Below are positions 53,828 through 64,000 of a stretch of 64,000 nucleotides of DNA, one piece after another (the stretch's first letter is position 1; the number at the start of each line of letters is the position of its first letter). Position numbers and translations under genes: made by a program. Origin of the DNA: Anaeramoeba flamelloides (Eukaryota > Metamonada > Anaeramoebidae); NCBI GenBank assembly GCA_027625915.1, contig JANTQA010000032.1:15826001-15890000 (forward strand), given 5' to 3'. The notes below the pieces were generated by a model. The model was given only the letters and a program-made list of their open reading frames with translations. It searched no databases and was not told where the DNA came from.

Positions 53828-54955
53828 TCACTTTTTAAAAAGATCGCACATCTCCAAGGGGGTAAATCTGGAAAAAAAGAAGATTATTACTATTGCGATC
53901 ACTATTTTTGAAAGTATTACTTGAATAAAGAGAGTCTTTTAACAATTGTGGCAAACAATCCATCTCGCTTACTTTTTGAAAGTGTTGCTTGAAGAATTTT
54001 CTATTTGTGTACCGATTTTGACAAATAATTGATCCATACGAAGTGGACAAACAACCCTTTTAGGCGGGGTAAAAGCCAATGGCCTACAATCAGAGTCCGT
54101 GTTGGTTCCGCACTTGACATTATTTGAAAAGTTTTGATTTTTTTCTTGTATCAATCTTTCAATTTCCAGATCAATCTTGTTCATTGTGTTTTCCGTTTGT
54201 TGATCTTCGTCTTGATCGCTTTCTGTTTCTGTGTCAGTACCTGTAGACGCTTCGTCTTCATAATCCAGACCATCATTTATTTTGATCGTTATTCCAAACA
54301 TTGAATTGTTTATGTTTTCGTTTTCGTTTTCGTTTTCAATTTCAATTTCATTTTCTTTGTCTTTTTCTTTTTCTTTTTCTTTTTGTTTTTCATTTTGTTC
54401 CTCTTCCTGTTTTTGTTTTTGTTTTTGTTTTTGTTTTTGTTCCTCTGAAAAAAGATTCCCCTCTTCATTGAACATTGTACGTTTTTGTTTCTTTTTGCGT
54501 CTGCTTTTCTTTTTTGTTTTTTTTCTGTTACCACTGAGCTGAAGATCAAAGGGCGTGATTTGCTCTAAATGAACATAATTTAAACTTTTTGATTTCTGAA
54601 AGAAAGTTTTCTTTTTTTGTGGTAACATCTCCGTTAGCTGATCCAAATAATTTGAACTGTTCAGGAGCTTTTTTAGATTTTGCCTTTAAACATTTTTGAA
54701 AAAAAAAAGGAGTGAACGTGAGTAAAAGAAGATATAGTTTCTTTTGTTTTGAGTGATTCATCACCACATTAAATCGAAAAAGAAAAAATTTTTGAAAAAA
54801 AAAAAATACCTTTCGAAAAAAAAGATCTTTCTTGGTTCAGGTTGAACAATCTTATGATTGTAAGGGTCACTTTTCGACCTTACAGGTGTCTGGGTTTTTT
54901 TTTTTTGGATTGGGATCGAAGGTGTGGAGTAAGATTTTGTGAAATAGTGACTCAT
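53828..54955 (-). CDS. Lys/Gln/Glu-rich probable nuclear protein, unrecognised (three exons)
   Basis: Exons 54955-54810, 54683-53973 and 53867-53828 join in frame through GT-AG introns (GTATTT, GTAAGC donors; TTTAAAG, TTTTCCAG acceptors) to 298 residues. The N-terminus MSHYFTKSYSTPSIPI is followed by QTPVRSKSDPYNHK, LLNSSNYLDQLTEMLP, a strongly basic KKTKKKSRRKKKQKR stretch (a likely nuclear signal), Gln-Lys and Glu-Lys dipeptide runs, an acidic stretch TGTDTETESDQDEDQQ, and a conserved-looking end AFTPPKRVVCPLRMDQLFVK. The last exon adds FTPLEMCDLFKK. No domain is recognised. Repeat tracts come from hexanucleotide expansions as in other genes here. Confidence 0.65.
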
Positions 54956-55487
54956 AAGAAGAAATTTAGAAATAAGAAAGTAAAACAAAAATGATTTGTC
55001 AGTTGAAAAAAAAAAAATCGAAATTTTTGGTAATTATTTATGTTTATTTCAACTGTTTATTTTCAAGACACACAAAGAAACACAATAAATTTTATTAAAA
55101 TTATGTCGTTTTTTCCAAAACATTACATTTTTTCTCATTTCTAAAAAAGAAATAGTTTTTTTGCTTATAATAATTTGTTTTAGGAACCATTCTTCTTAAA
55201 ATTTGTTCAAAAGAATATGAAAAAACATATTTCTTTTGAAAAAAAATTGTCGAATGTTACTAATCACCTTTTATCCAAATGAAAAGTTTTTTAGATGAAA
55301 AAAAAAAGATGACTTTTAGAAAAATTTATTATTGTTTTTTAAGAGCAAACGAGAAGAAAGGTATTATTTAAAAATTGAAAGTATACCAAGAAACCAGCTC
55401 ACACTTATATTTTTAATCTCGTTGAATTGGAAGAAAGAAAAATTAATTTACAATTAAAAAAAGTGACAAAATTCCATTAATATTTGA

Positions 55488-55868
55488 ATGAAAAAGGTAA
55501 GTGATTCTCGAAAACCAAAACAACGAACACCAAGTACTCTTTTCATCAAATTTCAATTCAAAAAGGAGAATTCACAAAAAAAAGCGAAAATACAAACAGA
55601 AAAGTTGATTTTTGCTTTACTTTTTTGTTTAAAAAAACTTTTCGAATTCTTTTTGGTTTTAATAGCTATGGGTTTGACTGTTTATTTTGTTTTTGTAGAT
55701 CCTAATTTCACTTTTTTCCTCTTACATAAAATTTTTTGTCAAAAATCTTTTTTTCTTTTCGAATTTCAAGATCTTTTTGAAACAAAAATCCATTTAAATT
55801 TGAATAAGGCACAAAGTTCAGATGGTTTTCTTGTTAGCACTCATAAAAATGTGGTTAAAAAAACATAA
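55488..55868 (+). CDS. Hypothetical protein with a hydrophobic segment
   Basis: A 126-codon frame: a basic start (MKKVSDSRKPKQRTPSTLF), then a strongly hydrophobic stretch around residues 42-70 (LIFALLFC...FFLVLIAMGLTVYFVFV), possibly one membrane span, then a Phe-rich tail. A perfect donor GTAAGT lies right after ATGAAAAAG, so the frame could instead be intronic. No family is recognised. Confidence 0.35.
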   Translation: MKKVSDSRKPKQRTPSTLFIKFQFKKENSQKKAKIQTEKLIFALLFCLKKLFEFFLVLIAMGLTVYFVFVDPNFTFFLLHKIFCQKSFFLFEFQDLFETKIHLNLNKAQSSDGFLVSTHKNVVKKT

Positions 55869-56391
55869 AGTTCCTTTAAATAGTCCAAAATTTAATAAAG
55901 TAAGCACATTATTTATTTTTTAAAAAATTTTTATTGTATCAACCTAACTGAAAAATAGATTATAGAGTACCCTGAGGTATTGAACACTAAACCCCAAAAT
56001 ATCATTCTCTGGTATTTTTGTAAAAAGAAAGTGAATCGAAAGTAAATCAGAGTTAAATCTTTATTTTTCAATTTTTTGAACATTCTGATTTTATTAAAAT
56101 TTTAGTTTTATATAAATTAGGTTTTGGATCAAGAATTGTGTTTATCCGAACACTTGAAACTCATCAAAGAATAAACCAAAAAAATTGACACGAGTGTGAG
56201 TGTATTTGAAACAAAACTTTTCCTTTTGAAGATCAAACAAGAAAGATCACCTTTCCAAAAAATTTGTTGAAATCAATGAATTAAAAAAAAAAAATTTGAT
56301 TAAAGTTTATTTATGAAGATGTTTCTTATTTGTCTTCTTAATTTGGATGAGAACAAACAAGAAATTACCAAGGAATTTTTCACCATTAATA

Positions 56392-56556
56392 CTGGTATTT
56401 GAAATTTAAATGGAAAAAATCTTCACTTCGTTTTCAATTTCCTTATTCAAATAGATCTACAAATTACAACTGACTTCATAGAAAACTCTATTTAGTGAAG
56501 AAAAAAATCTCGAAAAGGAAGTGAATATTCTTTCCCTTTTATAATTCAAATACCAG
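56392..56556. mobile_element. CTGGTATTTG MITE, TA target, in duplicated segment
   Basis: 165 bp flanked by TA (56390-56391, 56557-56558). Ends CTGGTATTTGAAATTTAAAT and TATAATTCAAATACCAG. The empty counterpart near 16528 reads CACCATTACTATTTATTTTT with a single TA. Confidence 0.88.
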
Positions 56557-56825
56557 TATTTATTATTATTTCACAAAACATTTTTTAGGTATTTCTTTAC
56601 AAGAATCTTTTTATAAATATCATTAACAAACAATTCCAATCTCAAGAATACTTTCTCAAAAATTAAAATAAGGGTTGAATTCACAAAATCAAAAAAAAAA
56701 TACTAAAGATTCAACTGAAAGAAAAAGAAAAATAGAGAAAAAATTTCAACCATATTCAGACTTTTTTTGAGTTCTCAAATATAGTACAAATAAATAATTA
56801 TCAAACCAAACCAAACACATCTTTA

Positions 56826-57058
56826 AAGCCCCAGTCCCAGTATAAAAGCACAAAATGTACTTTTTTTTTCTCATTTTTTTTTTTTTTTCAAACATCCTAT
56901 CAACAGACGGTTGTCTGAAATGTAAAAATGATTACTGTTCAAACCTAGCCAAATACTTTGTTCAAAACTATAACTTTGTGATATTCGAAAAAAGTTAATT
57001 TCAAAAATATGACATAAAAAAAATAGCCATTTTTTGCTTTTATACTGGGACTGGGGCT
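56826..57058. mobile_element. AAGCCCCAGTCCCAG palindromic MITE
   Basis: About 233 bp. Ends AAGCCCCAGTCCCAGTATAA and complement TTATACTGGGACTGGGGCTT mirror each other over about 24 bases including AAAGCA. TA flanks on the left and at the right junction (one-base ambiguity). The empty counterpart lies near 16812 (ATCGATCTTTATTTATG). The G/C-rich ends are unlike the host DNA. Only one copy is in this window. Confidence 0.8.
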
Positions 57059-57520
57059 TATAAATATTTATTTCTGAAAGTATTGAAAAAATATTCTATT
57101 TTCTGAAATCCAACAACAATTAAATGATTTTAATAAATGAAAAGTCAATTTTAATTTCATTTTGAAAATCATTAGAAATAGGATGTAATTTTTTTATCAG
57201 AAATTTATCAAAAAAAAAAGTATTTCTATGAATAATTTAAAATAAATACATATAAAGAAAAAGTAATAGAATTTGATTTTAAAGATAAGAACAACCAATA
57301 AATGATTTTCTTTTAATTTTTTATTTAATTTTTTAATTTTTTTATTTTTTTTTTTTAATTAGTTTGAAAATATCTTATACCAGGATATATTACACCCAGT
57401 AATTATCAAAACCATTAATGTATTTTTTTTAAAGAATTGATTTGAATAATTCATTTTCACATAAATGACGACACTCAAAAATAGTAAAATGTAGCTAGTC
57501 ACCGAAGTAGTTTTTTTTGT

Positions 57521-59449
57521 TTGATAAATAAGGTATTTTTTTTTTCAATATTTGTGCCAATAAAACAAAATCAAAGTAATTTTCATAAATTTTAAGAAAA
57601 AAGATTTCAATCAATTTATTATCATTTACAAAATTAGAAATTGAATCAACAACATTGATATTTTTTTTTAATAAAAAGAAGAATTATGGAAAAATAACTC
57701 TACAATGAAAAGATTTATAAATCATTTGAAATTATTTTTTTAAACATGTCTAATAATCTTAAAAGATTATATATTAATAGTTTATATTTTAAAAGAATAT
57801 CTAAACATTTGGTTTTGTAAATTGAAGTTAATTCTCAGAAACTCTTTTTTTAAAAAATATATAATTAATCTCAAAAAAAAAAGTCAAATTTCAGAAAAAA
57901 AAATCCTTTTCCTAAAAATTTCCCAGTTTATATAGATATATTCAGAAAATGTGATAATAAAAGACATTTTCTCAAAAAAAAGCAAAGAAAAAAAATAATA
58001 AAAATATTCCAATAAAATAAAAGTGATGTAAATATTATAATTCAATCATTTCCTAGTCAAATTGATTCATTCCCAGCGAGTGAATTTTATACGTTTAAAG
58101 AGTTTTCATGATATTATAAGAAAAAAAATTATTTTTGGAATTTCAAAATCAAAATCATTTTTTCACATTTTTTTACTTTTTTTTTTTTTTTCATTTTTCC
58201 TAAAAATATAATTGATTTACAAATTATTTTTATTGTAATATCGATTACCAGTTTGAAAAAACTTTTTATTCTAATATTATTGAAAAGATAAAATTGTCGT
58301 AAGATAAATCATATTGATTACTTATAGAATTTTATTAGGATCTTCAATAGAAGATTAAAATAAATATTGTTATTTTTCTCAATTCAACTACAGTCAGCTC
58401 CACTTTCAAGAAATAAACTAACAACGAAATTTAAGGCACAAAAAAACCCTCAAATTAAAGCACATTTTTTGGAATTTTTTTTATACTATTTATTTTACTA
58501 GAATCTGAATTTTGTGCCTTAATTTGAGTTTTTTTTTTGTGCCTTAAATTTGGTTAAAACTTGATTTCTTAAAAGTGGAACTGACTTTAATAATTTTAGA
58601 TTTTTCAGTTTTTTAAAAAATATATTGGTTGATTAGTATTTTTCAATAATAATACCAACTATTCTTCAATATTTATTTTTTAAAATAATTTTTATTTGTT
58701 TTTTAGATGAAAATTATTGACAAATAGAATATCTTTGAAAAAAAAAATGTTGTACAAATTTTAGAGAAACAATGTTTTAATTAGCAATATACACTATATT
58801 CGCCTAGGTACGCAAAAAAAGTGAAAAATCATCATTTATATTAAAATAATCTCACAATTTTTAATTAATAATTATAATTCAACTCGATTTGTTTTTTTTT
58901 TATTTTTTAAATTTGAGAAATAAAAAAAGAATTTTGAAATTTCCTATTCTTTCTGCCATTCAATTCATTTTTTTATTTTTACAAAATCAGGAAGACTTTG
59001 ATTTCAATTAAAATTATGTAAAAAATATTCTAGAAGAATTAAAAATAATAGTAAAATTAATATTTTACCCATTTAGATTATAAATTTTTTAAAGAAATAG
59101 ACTCTGAAGGAAAAAAACACCATTTGGTAAAAATAATCGCAAAGTGGTTATTAATGAGGAATTTTACTTATAATAACTATTAAAATCGATTAAAGAAGGA
59201 AAAATGGATGATTAGAGACAAAAATGATAATAAAACACAAAAAATTAATTAATACTCTCTACTTGTCATGTACGATTGTTTTTAGATGATCTTGAATTAT
59301 AAAATTTAAGAAAAAATAACATTATTTTTGAAAAATCCCAATTCACTTATCATAAAGTTTTTTTTTTGTAAGAGGATCTTACCATTTTTTCAAAATATAA
59401 ATAAATTTTTTATAATTAATATTAAAAGACCAAATAAGAAATAAGAGGG
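57521..59449. other. Intergenic spacer with one MITE, no gene seen
   Basis: Very A/T-rich with poly-A and poly-T runs. Apart from the MITE at 58391-58587 nothing is recognisable. Confidence 0.55.
58391..58587. mobile_element. 197-bp iteron MITE, moderately diverged copy
   Basis: Exactly 197 bp, flanked by TA (58389-58390, 58588-58589). Starts CAGTCAGCTCCACTTTCAAG and ends AAGTGGAACTGACTT. The first base pairs of the arms change together (TTTCAC to CTCCAC on the left, GTGAAA to GTGGAA on the right). Confidence 0.88.
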
Positions 59450-60020
59450 AAAATACACATCAAGAAAACTTGGTACTAATATGAAGTAAAACTAACCAAT
59501 CAATAGATTTTCTTGAAAATTGAAAAACTCAAATTCTTAATGAAATCCCTATTGAGTTAAAATACAATTATCATTTTGATCCTTCTATTGAAGATCCAAA
59601 TAAAAATCACAATAGAAATAAATATGTTTTTTCTATAATCACATTCACTCTTTCAATAACTTTAGTATATAAAGTTTTATAATAAGTTTCTTCGATCTTG
59701 CAAAAAAAAAAAAATTGTACATGAATTATTTGTTATAAAAAAGTAATCGAAAATAAGAAAAAAAAGAAAAGAAAAAAGTGAAAAAATTCCCTCAATTTTG
59801 AAATTTATAAAAATAAATTTTTTTTTCAACAATTATCAGTTAAAACCACCTAAACAAATAGAATTTACTAACCCCAACTTTATCACTTTGACCCAAAAAT
59901 GATTTATTTGGATACAAAAGAGCTGTTAAATTACTTTTATTGATTAGATTTGAATCAAATGAAGAATGATTTTGTTGAATTTTGAAAATAATCAACGTTT
60001 TCAATGAAATTTTAAATAAT
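59450..60020. repeat. Old duplicated segment, copy B (partner 49830-50600)
   Basis: Same order of matches as copy A but without the MITE. On the minus strand 60028-59878 is open and ends NLTALLYPNKSFLGQSDKVG next to GTTAGT, parallel to copy A's exon-like end next to GTGAAA. Confidence 0.6.
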
Positions 60021-60696
60021 ACGGTCAATCAAATAAAACCCCAGACGAAAAAGATAATTTTAGAAAAAATGTTATTTGTGCTGAATGCTTTATTTTGTCT
60101 TTGAAATTCAATTATTTCTCACATTAATTGATTTTCCTTTTCATTAAAGGTTTGTCATGGATGTTTAACATCAAAAAACTGATTTATCACTTTTTGCCTG
60201 TTTTCTGTAATGATCGGAATTATTCAAGAAAAAATACTTGAAAAATTTGATTAATTTTTAACTTTAATATTGATTTTTTTTTTTGAAATTAAAATAAAAA
60301 ATCACTTGAAAGTTCTCTTCGTTGCAAACAAGAAAATTAAAAAAAACAAAAAAAAAAGAAAAAGAAAGTATAAATATAATTTTAAAATATACCTAAAAAG
60401 AATTTTTTATTTTTTTAAAGTTCTATTTTCGAATACAAAAAAGAAAATGAAATCCCCTTTTTATTTAGATCTTCCAAACATCAAATCCATTTTAGAAAAA
60501 TGTTTTAAATAGTGTAACCCACAAAAGATTGAATTTTTATCTATTTGTTATTGATACCCCATTTCCATTAACATTTTTGTTTTATTTTATTTGATTAGAT
60601 TCAAATGGATCAAATTAAAATAACTTATCCAAACATTCGATCGAATAGAATGGAATGGAATGGAAACAGAATTGAAACTCATCAATCAAACCATAA

Positions 60697-61169
60697 TTAT
60701 TTTTGTTTTTTGGTTTGTTTGTTGGAAATCTGTGACTTTGTGTTGGACAGTTCAAGTTTTTTATATTCGGTTTGTTCGGCGGCAGCCCAATTTTTTAAGG
60801 TTTCTGGAATTACTTTCATTTTTTTAACAAAGGGTATATTATTTCTCTTGCATGCATCTTCAACAGGAACCATTTTATGTGTTTTTTTGTCTACACATGC
60901 TAATTTAAGGAAGAACATTGTTGCGATCTTACCCTTTACATAGAACGTTTGGCGGAAATACCAAAATCTTTCATCATAACCAATAAAGTTGTATCGTTTT
61001 TCATATCGACAAAACATTGGTATTTGTCGGCGATATGTTGTCATTATTGATGCCATTACCCAGTAAAAATCTGGCTTTTTTTCCATAAAGTAGGACGCAA
61101 AATGCCATGAACACCTTTCATATTCTGCTTCAGATATCTGTGAAGCCGTGTTTAAATGTAAATTTAAAT
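60697..61169 (-). CDS. Unrecognised protein, 3' exon (partial)
   Basis: The frame opens at an acceptor-like TCTTTTCGCAG (exon from 61169) and runs about 157 residues to a stop at 60697. The sequence includes EAEYERCSWHFASYFMEKK, DFYWVMASIMTTYRRQIP, YNFIGYDERFWYFRQTF and VKGKIATMFFLKLACVDKK, then a Lys/Gln-rich end. Rich in Trp, Tyr, Cys and charged residues with balanced codon use, so coding is very likely. The phase implies an upstream exon ending with one base of a codon. It lies above 61170 but I could not fix it. No family is recognised. Confidence 0.65.
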
Positions 61170-62977
61170 CTGCGAAAAGATTATTGAATCAAAAATGAAA
61201 AGAAACGAAGAAAGATGGATTGAAAAGAAACATTAATAATTATTCGATAAGACTGCGAAAAATTTTTAAAAAAAAAAAATTTCAAGATTTTATATAGTCA
61301 AAATTAAAGAAATATTTTGAGTTAAGGTGGTTTTTAAATTTTTAAAATCATATCAAAACAAACATTAATAATCAATTCTAAAACGTGATTGAGTAAAAAA
61401 TTAAAACTTTTTTCAGTAAATATGGCCCAGTTTTATTGAAGAAATTGAACACATTCCATAAATTTAATTCATTATTCTTCTCAAAATAAATTTTCATTTT
61501 TTCTGATTTTGTAATTTTTTTTTTTTCATTTATTTAAATTTTTTTTTCTCATTTTTTCTTCTTTTCTTTTTTTTTTATTAAAAATTAAAATTGTAAAAAA
61601 AAATGTTTGAAACTCCAAATTAACATAAAGAAAAATGAGGCTTTGTATTTTATTTTAAAATTCGGATATTCACAAGTGAACAATCTTATTGTCAACAATT
61701 TTAATTTGCTAAAGAAATTGAGAAATTTTGCACTAGACGTTCCAATGAAAGTGTGCCCAAAAAATTTTTTTACCATTTTTTTTTTTTTTTGAAATTTATG
61801 GTTTGTTCAGGTATTTCTTTTATGAATCTCAATTCTAATCCGAAGTTTATTATTTCTCTTATTTCTAAACAATTATAGTTTGGTTCATTCTTAAAAAAAA
61901 AAAAAAGTGAATTTTTCATTTTTGGCTGGGCCCCTTTGAGTGAAATGGAGTTTATGTCATCGGAAAAAATCAAGAGTATTTTGGTTAATTTGATCAGTAA
62001 TTTGTTGTTTTTTTGCTTTGTTTCAGAAAAAAATTATATCTTTTCAAGAAAATGGAATACAAAAGGTAATTATTTCTTAGATAAATCTTGATCTTCAAGT
62101 AGATTCTTTTGTATTGAGGAAAATTTAAATTATATAAACGTTGCCACAGATAAAAAAAAATAAAAAATAAAGATGTAAGTGTATTTAAATATCTTTTGAA
62201 ATAACCCATTCATTATTAAAGTGTAGATTTTTGAGAGAAATAATTACTAATTTTAATTTCTTTTATTTTTAATTATCAAACATACACACATCACGTGGTA
62301 AAAGTGTTTTTTTTTTAATTCAATCTTCTTTTCTTATTTATTTTTGTTTTTATTTTTAGTTATTTTTTTTAAAAGATTTTAATAACAGAAATTTTTTGAA
62401 GAACAGTTTGAAACTAATATTAAAAGGGGTTACTAGAAAAAATATTGTGGAATTTTGACAGTTCTAAAAAAAAAAAAAAAAATACGAACCTTTTTAAAGT
62501 ATAATATCGACAAAAAAAAAGGCATCATTAGCACTGTTAAATCATGGATGATATTTCCAGGTTAAATGTGAAAACTTTTGCACTTTAATTTTTTTTTTTT
62601 TTTCACTTACTTATAATCAAAATATAAAGCAATCGATTTTATTAGTGGGCTCATATTAATCTCATAACTTCTCTAAATAGTGTTTAATATTTATAGATTC
62701 ATTTTATCTTTGTTTTTAAAGTCGGGATACTAAACAAATATAAAAATGATGTTTCTATTTTTAGAGTTTTTTTGATAAGAATTAATTTTTAGAATACAGA
62801 TATTAGGTGTTTCCAAAAAAGTGGGCATTTTTTTGTTTTACATTTCATAAAAAATAGTCTTTGTGAGTGAATCTATTCGTAAATTGTTAATATATCAAAT
62901 TAAGTGGAATATGAATACTAATTGGATCAACACATATTGTTTTTGTTTCAAAATAAAGTTCATTAAAATAAATTAAA
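61170..62977. other. Region with possible exons, strand unclear
   Basis: Between 61600 and 62070 both strands have coding-like stretches. On the plus strand there is GYSQVNNLIVNNFNLLKKLR (61660-61720), then GWAPLSEMEFMSSEKIKSIL (61924-61983), then after TTTCAG KKIISFQENGIQK before a GTAATT donor (62027-62065). On the minus strand, 61973-61770 is also open. The plus chain looks better, but donors are weak (GTTAAT), so no gene is called. Confidence 0.35.
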
Positions 62978-63497
62978 TTCCAAAAATTTGGACACAGTTT
63001 AAACGGTTGAAAGAATAGCAATACTCCACTTTACATTCAATTTGGGGATAATTTTGATTTTAAAAACTATTTCATTTTTTGTCTTTTTTGTTTTGTTTTC
63101 ATTTCTTTTTTCCAGTAACGTAATCTTTTTGGCTAGATCTGAGAATTTTTTTCCCAATAATTGATAGAAGGTTAGTGTTGAGTTTGTTAAATTGAAAAAT
63201 CAACATACAATTAGCTGATGTTATCTTATCATTTGATCGATCAGCAATTTTGTTTGAAATTTCAACAAATTTACCAATACATTTTTTGTTCAGCTCGTTT
63301 CATTATTTTGGACACACCAATTTTTTATTTTTTTGAGTTTTAAATTTTTTTTCTTTTATTTGGATGAAAATGATTACTTATAAAAACATTAATACTGGAT
63401 AACTTAAATGTAGCTTTATATTACATTTGGAAAAATATAATAAATCGAGTTTTTGTTTTGACTATTTTTGATTTTGGGTGTGTCCAAATTTTTGGAA
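62978..63497. mobile_element. 520-bp GGACACA-ended non-autonomous element
   Basis: Both ends carry the identical 19-base inverted repeat TTCCAAAAATTTGGACACA. TA follows on the right (63498-63499); the left flank is AA, probably mutated. The ends share GGACACACC with the Tc1-like transposon at 45556-47034, so that group may mobilise it. An inner GGACACACC also lies near 63310. No coding region. Confidence 0.75.
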
Positions 63498-64000
63498 TAT
63501 AATTTATTTCCAAAAAATGAAAAAAAAAATTGTATATTTTTTAGGGAAAATAATTTAATACCCAATTTCAATAAAAAACTGGAAATACAGAAAGTAAACA
63601 AATGATTTTTTAAACAATAAAATACAGTTCTAAGTTTTCCTTTCTATTTGAAATTTTGTTGGGATTAATCCTCTTTGGAAACCGATTTTATCCAATCAAA
63701 AAGAAAAAAATAACTAATCAATTTTTACTCTTTTTTGATACCAGATTAAATCAAGATCGGAATTTTTTAATAAATTTTATTTCTGTGATAACATTCTAAA
63801 AAATGAGTTGATTTATTATTAACCATCAGAATACATGCTTGTTAATAATTCCCTATATTTAAATAATTATATGTGGACTAGACTTAATTAAGATATGTTA
63901 GATTCAATTTGCCCCGTTTTTTGGAAATAGCTTTTTTAAAGATACTGTTAATTGTAAAATAATATGATCAAAATTTTCATTCAGATTTCAAAAAGAATCA
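63498..64000. other. Intergenic spacer to window end, nothing seen
   Basis: A/T-rich, no gene, repeat or RNA recognised. Confidence 0.5.

Larger units (their letters stand above)
55890..57520. repeat. Old duplicated segment, copy B (partner 16020-17280)
   Basis: Collinear with 16020-17280 in the same orientation but longer because of two MITE insertions (56392-56556 and 56826-57058). Matches continue on both sides of and between these insertions. Confidence 0.7.

Noticed and set aside
61600-62070. Minus-strand frames as upstream exons of the 60697-61169 gene
   Set aside because: Both strands are open and no good minus-strand donor of the required phase was found.

Overview
This is an AT-rich nuclear window from a microbial eukaryote. 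Genes carry GT-AG introns, AATAAA-like 3' signals and simple-repeat-driven Lys-Glu, Asn and Ser-Asp tracts, and they are separated by kilobases of AT-rich spacer. The style recalls Anaeramoeba-like metamonads or AT-rich amoebae, but that placement is inference; no rRNA or organelle marker is present.

Layout. An H2A-family histone gene lies at 114-548 (+). A single-exon GSAP/pigeon-family protein runs from 5812 to 2414 (-). From 8.2 to 11.4 kb are three 3' pieces of one LINE family. A complete four-exon ARL1-type GTPase gene (15380-11748, -) begins with an exon that contributes only ATGG. A three-exon BMS1 ribosome-biogenesis GTPase occupies 20559-26751 (+). A four-exon GSK3-type kinase occupies 35887-31335 (-). 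A low-complexity Asn/Gln-rich gene starts at 40406 (+). A decayed Tc1-like transposon (45556-47034) lies just upstream of a three-exon RG-rich PSP1-domain protein (47298-48646, +). Two convergent unrecognised genes meet at 53.8 kb, and an unrecognised but coding-looking exon lies at 61169-60697 (-). The recognised genes are housekeeping functions (chromatin, small-GTPase trafficking, 40S biogenesis, kinase signalling, RNA-linked PSP1). They show no operon-like or pathway clustering.

The spacer and introns are rich in short non-autonomous DNA elements. At least six palindromic families can be recognised: a 197-bp family with three AAGGCAC iterons per arm at about 25-bp spacing (five copies); a 163-165-bp CTGGTATTTG family (three copies); a CATTTTAAAAAAGTG-ended family (several copies, many in introns); a GCGCCAAAG hairpin; an AAGCCCCAGTCCCAG element; and GGACACA-ended elements related to the Tc1-like transposon. 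Two pairs of old duplicated segments (16.0/55.9 kb and 49.8/59.5 kb) act as natural empty sites. They show that three of these elements arrived after the duplications, at TA targets.

I found no single clearly new multi-gene system. The strongest new-looking signals are the LINE 3'-terminal stem-loop supported by compensatory base changes, the iteron-bearing MITE family, and a 112-bp perfectly matching inverted pair inside the big ARL1 intron. Splice models and homology calls were made by eye from conserved motifs and have not been tested by search or transcript data.
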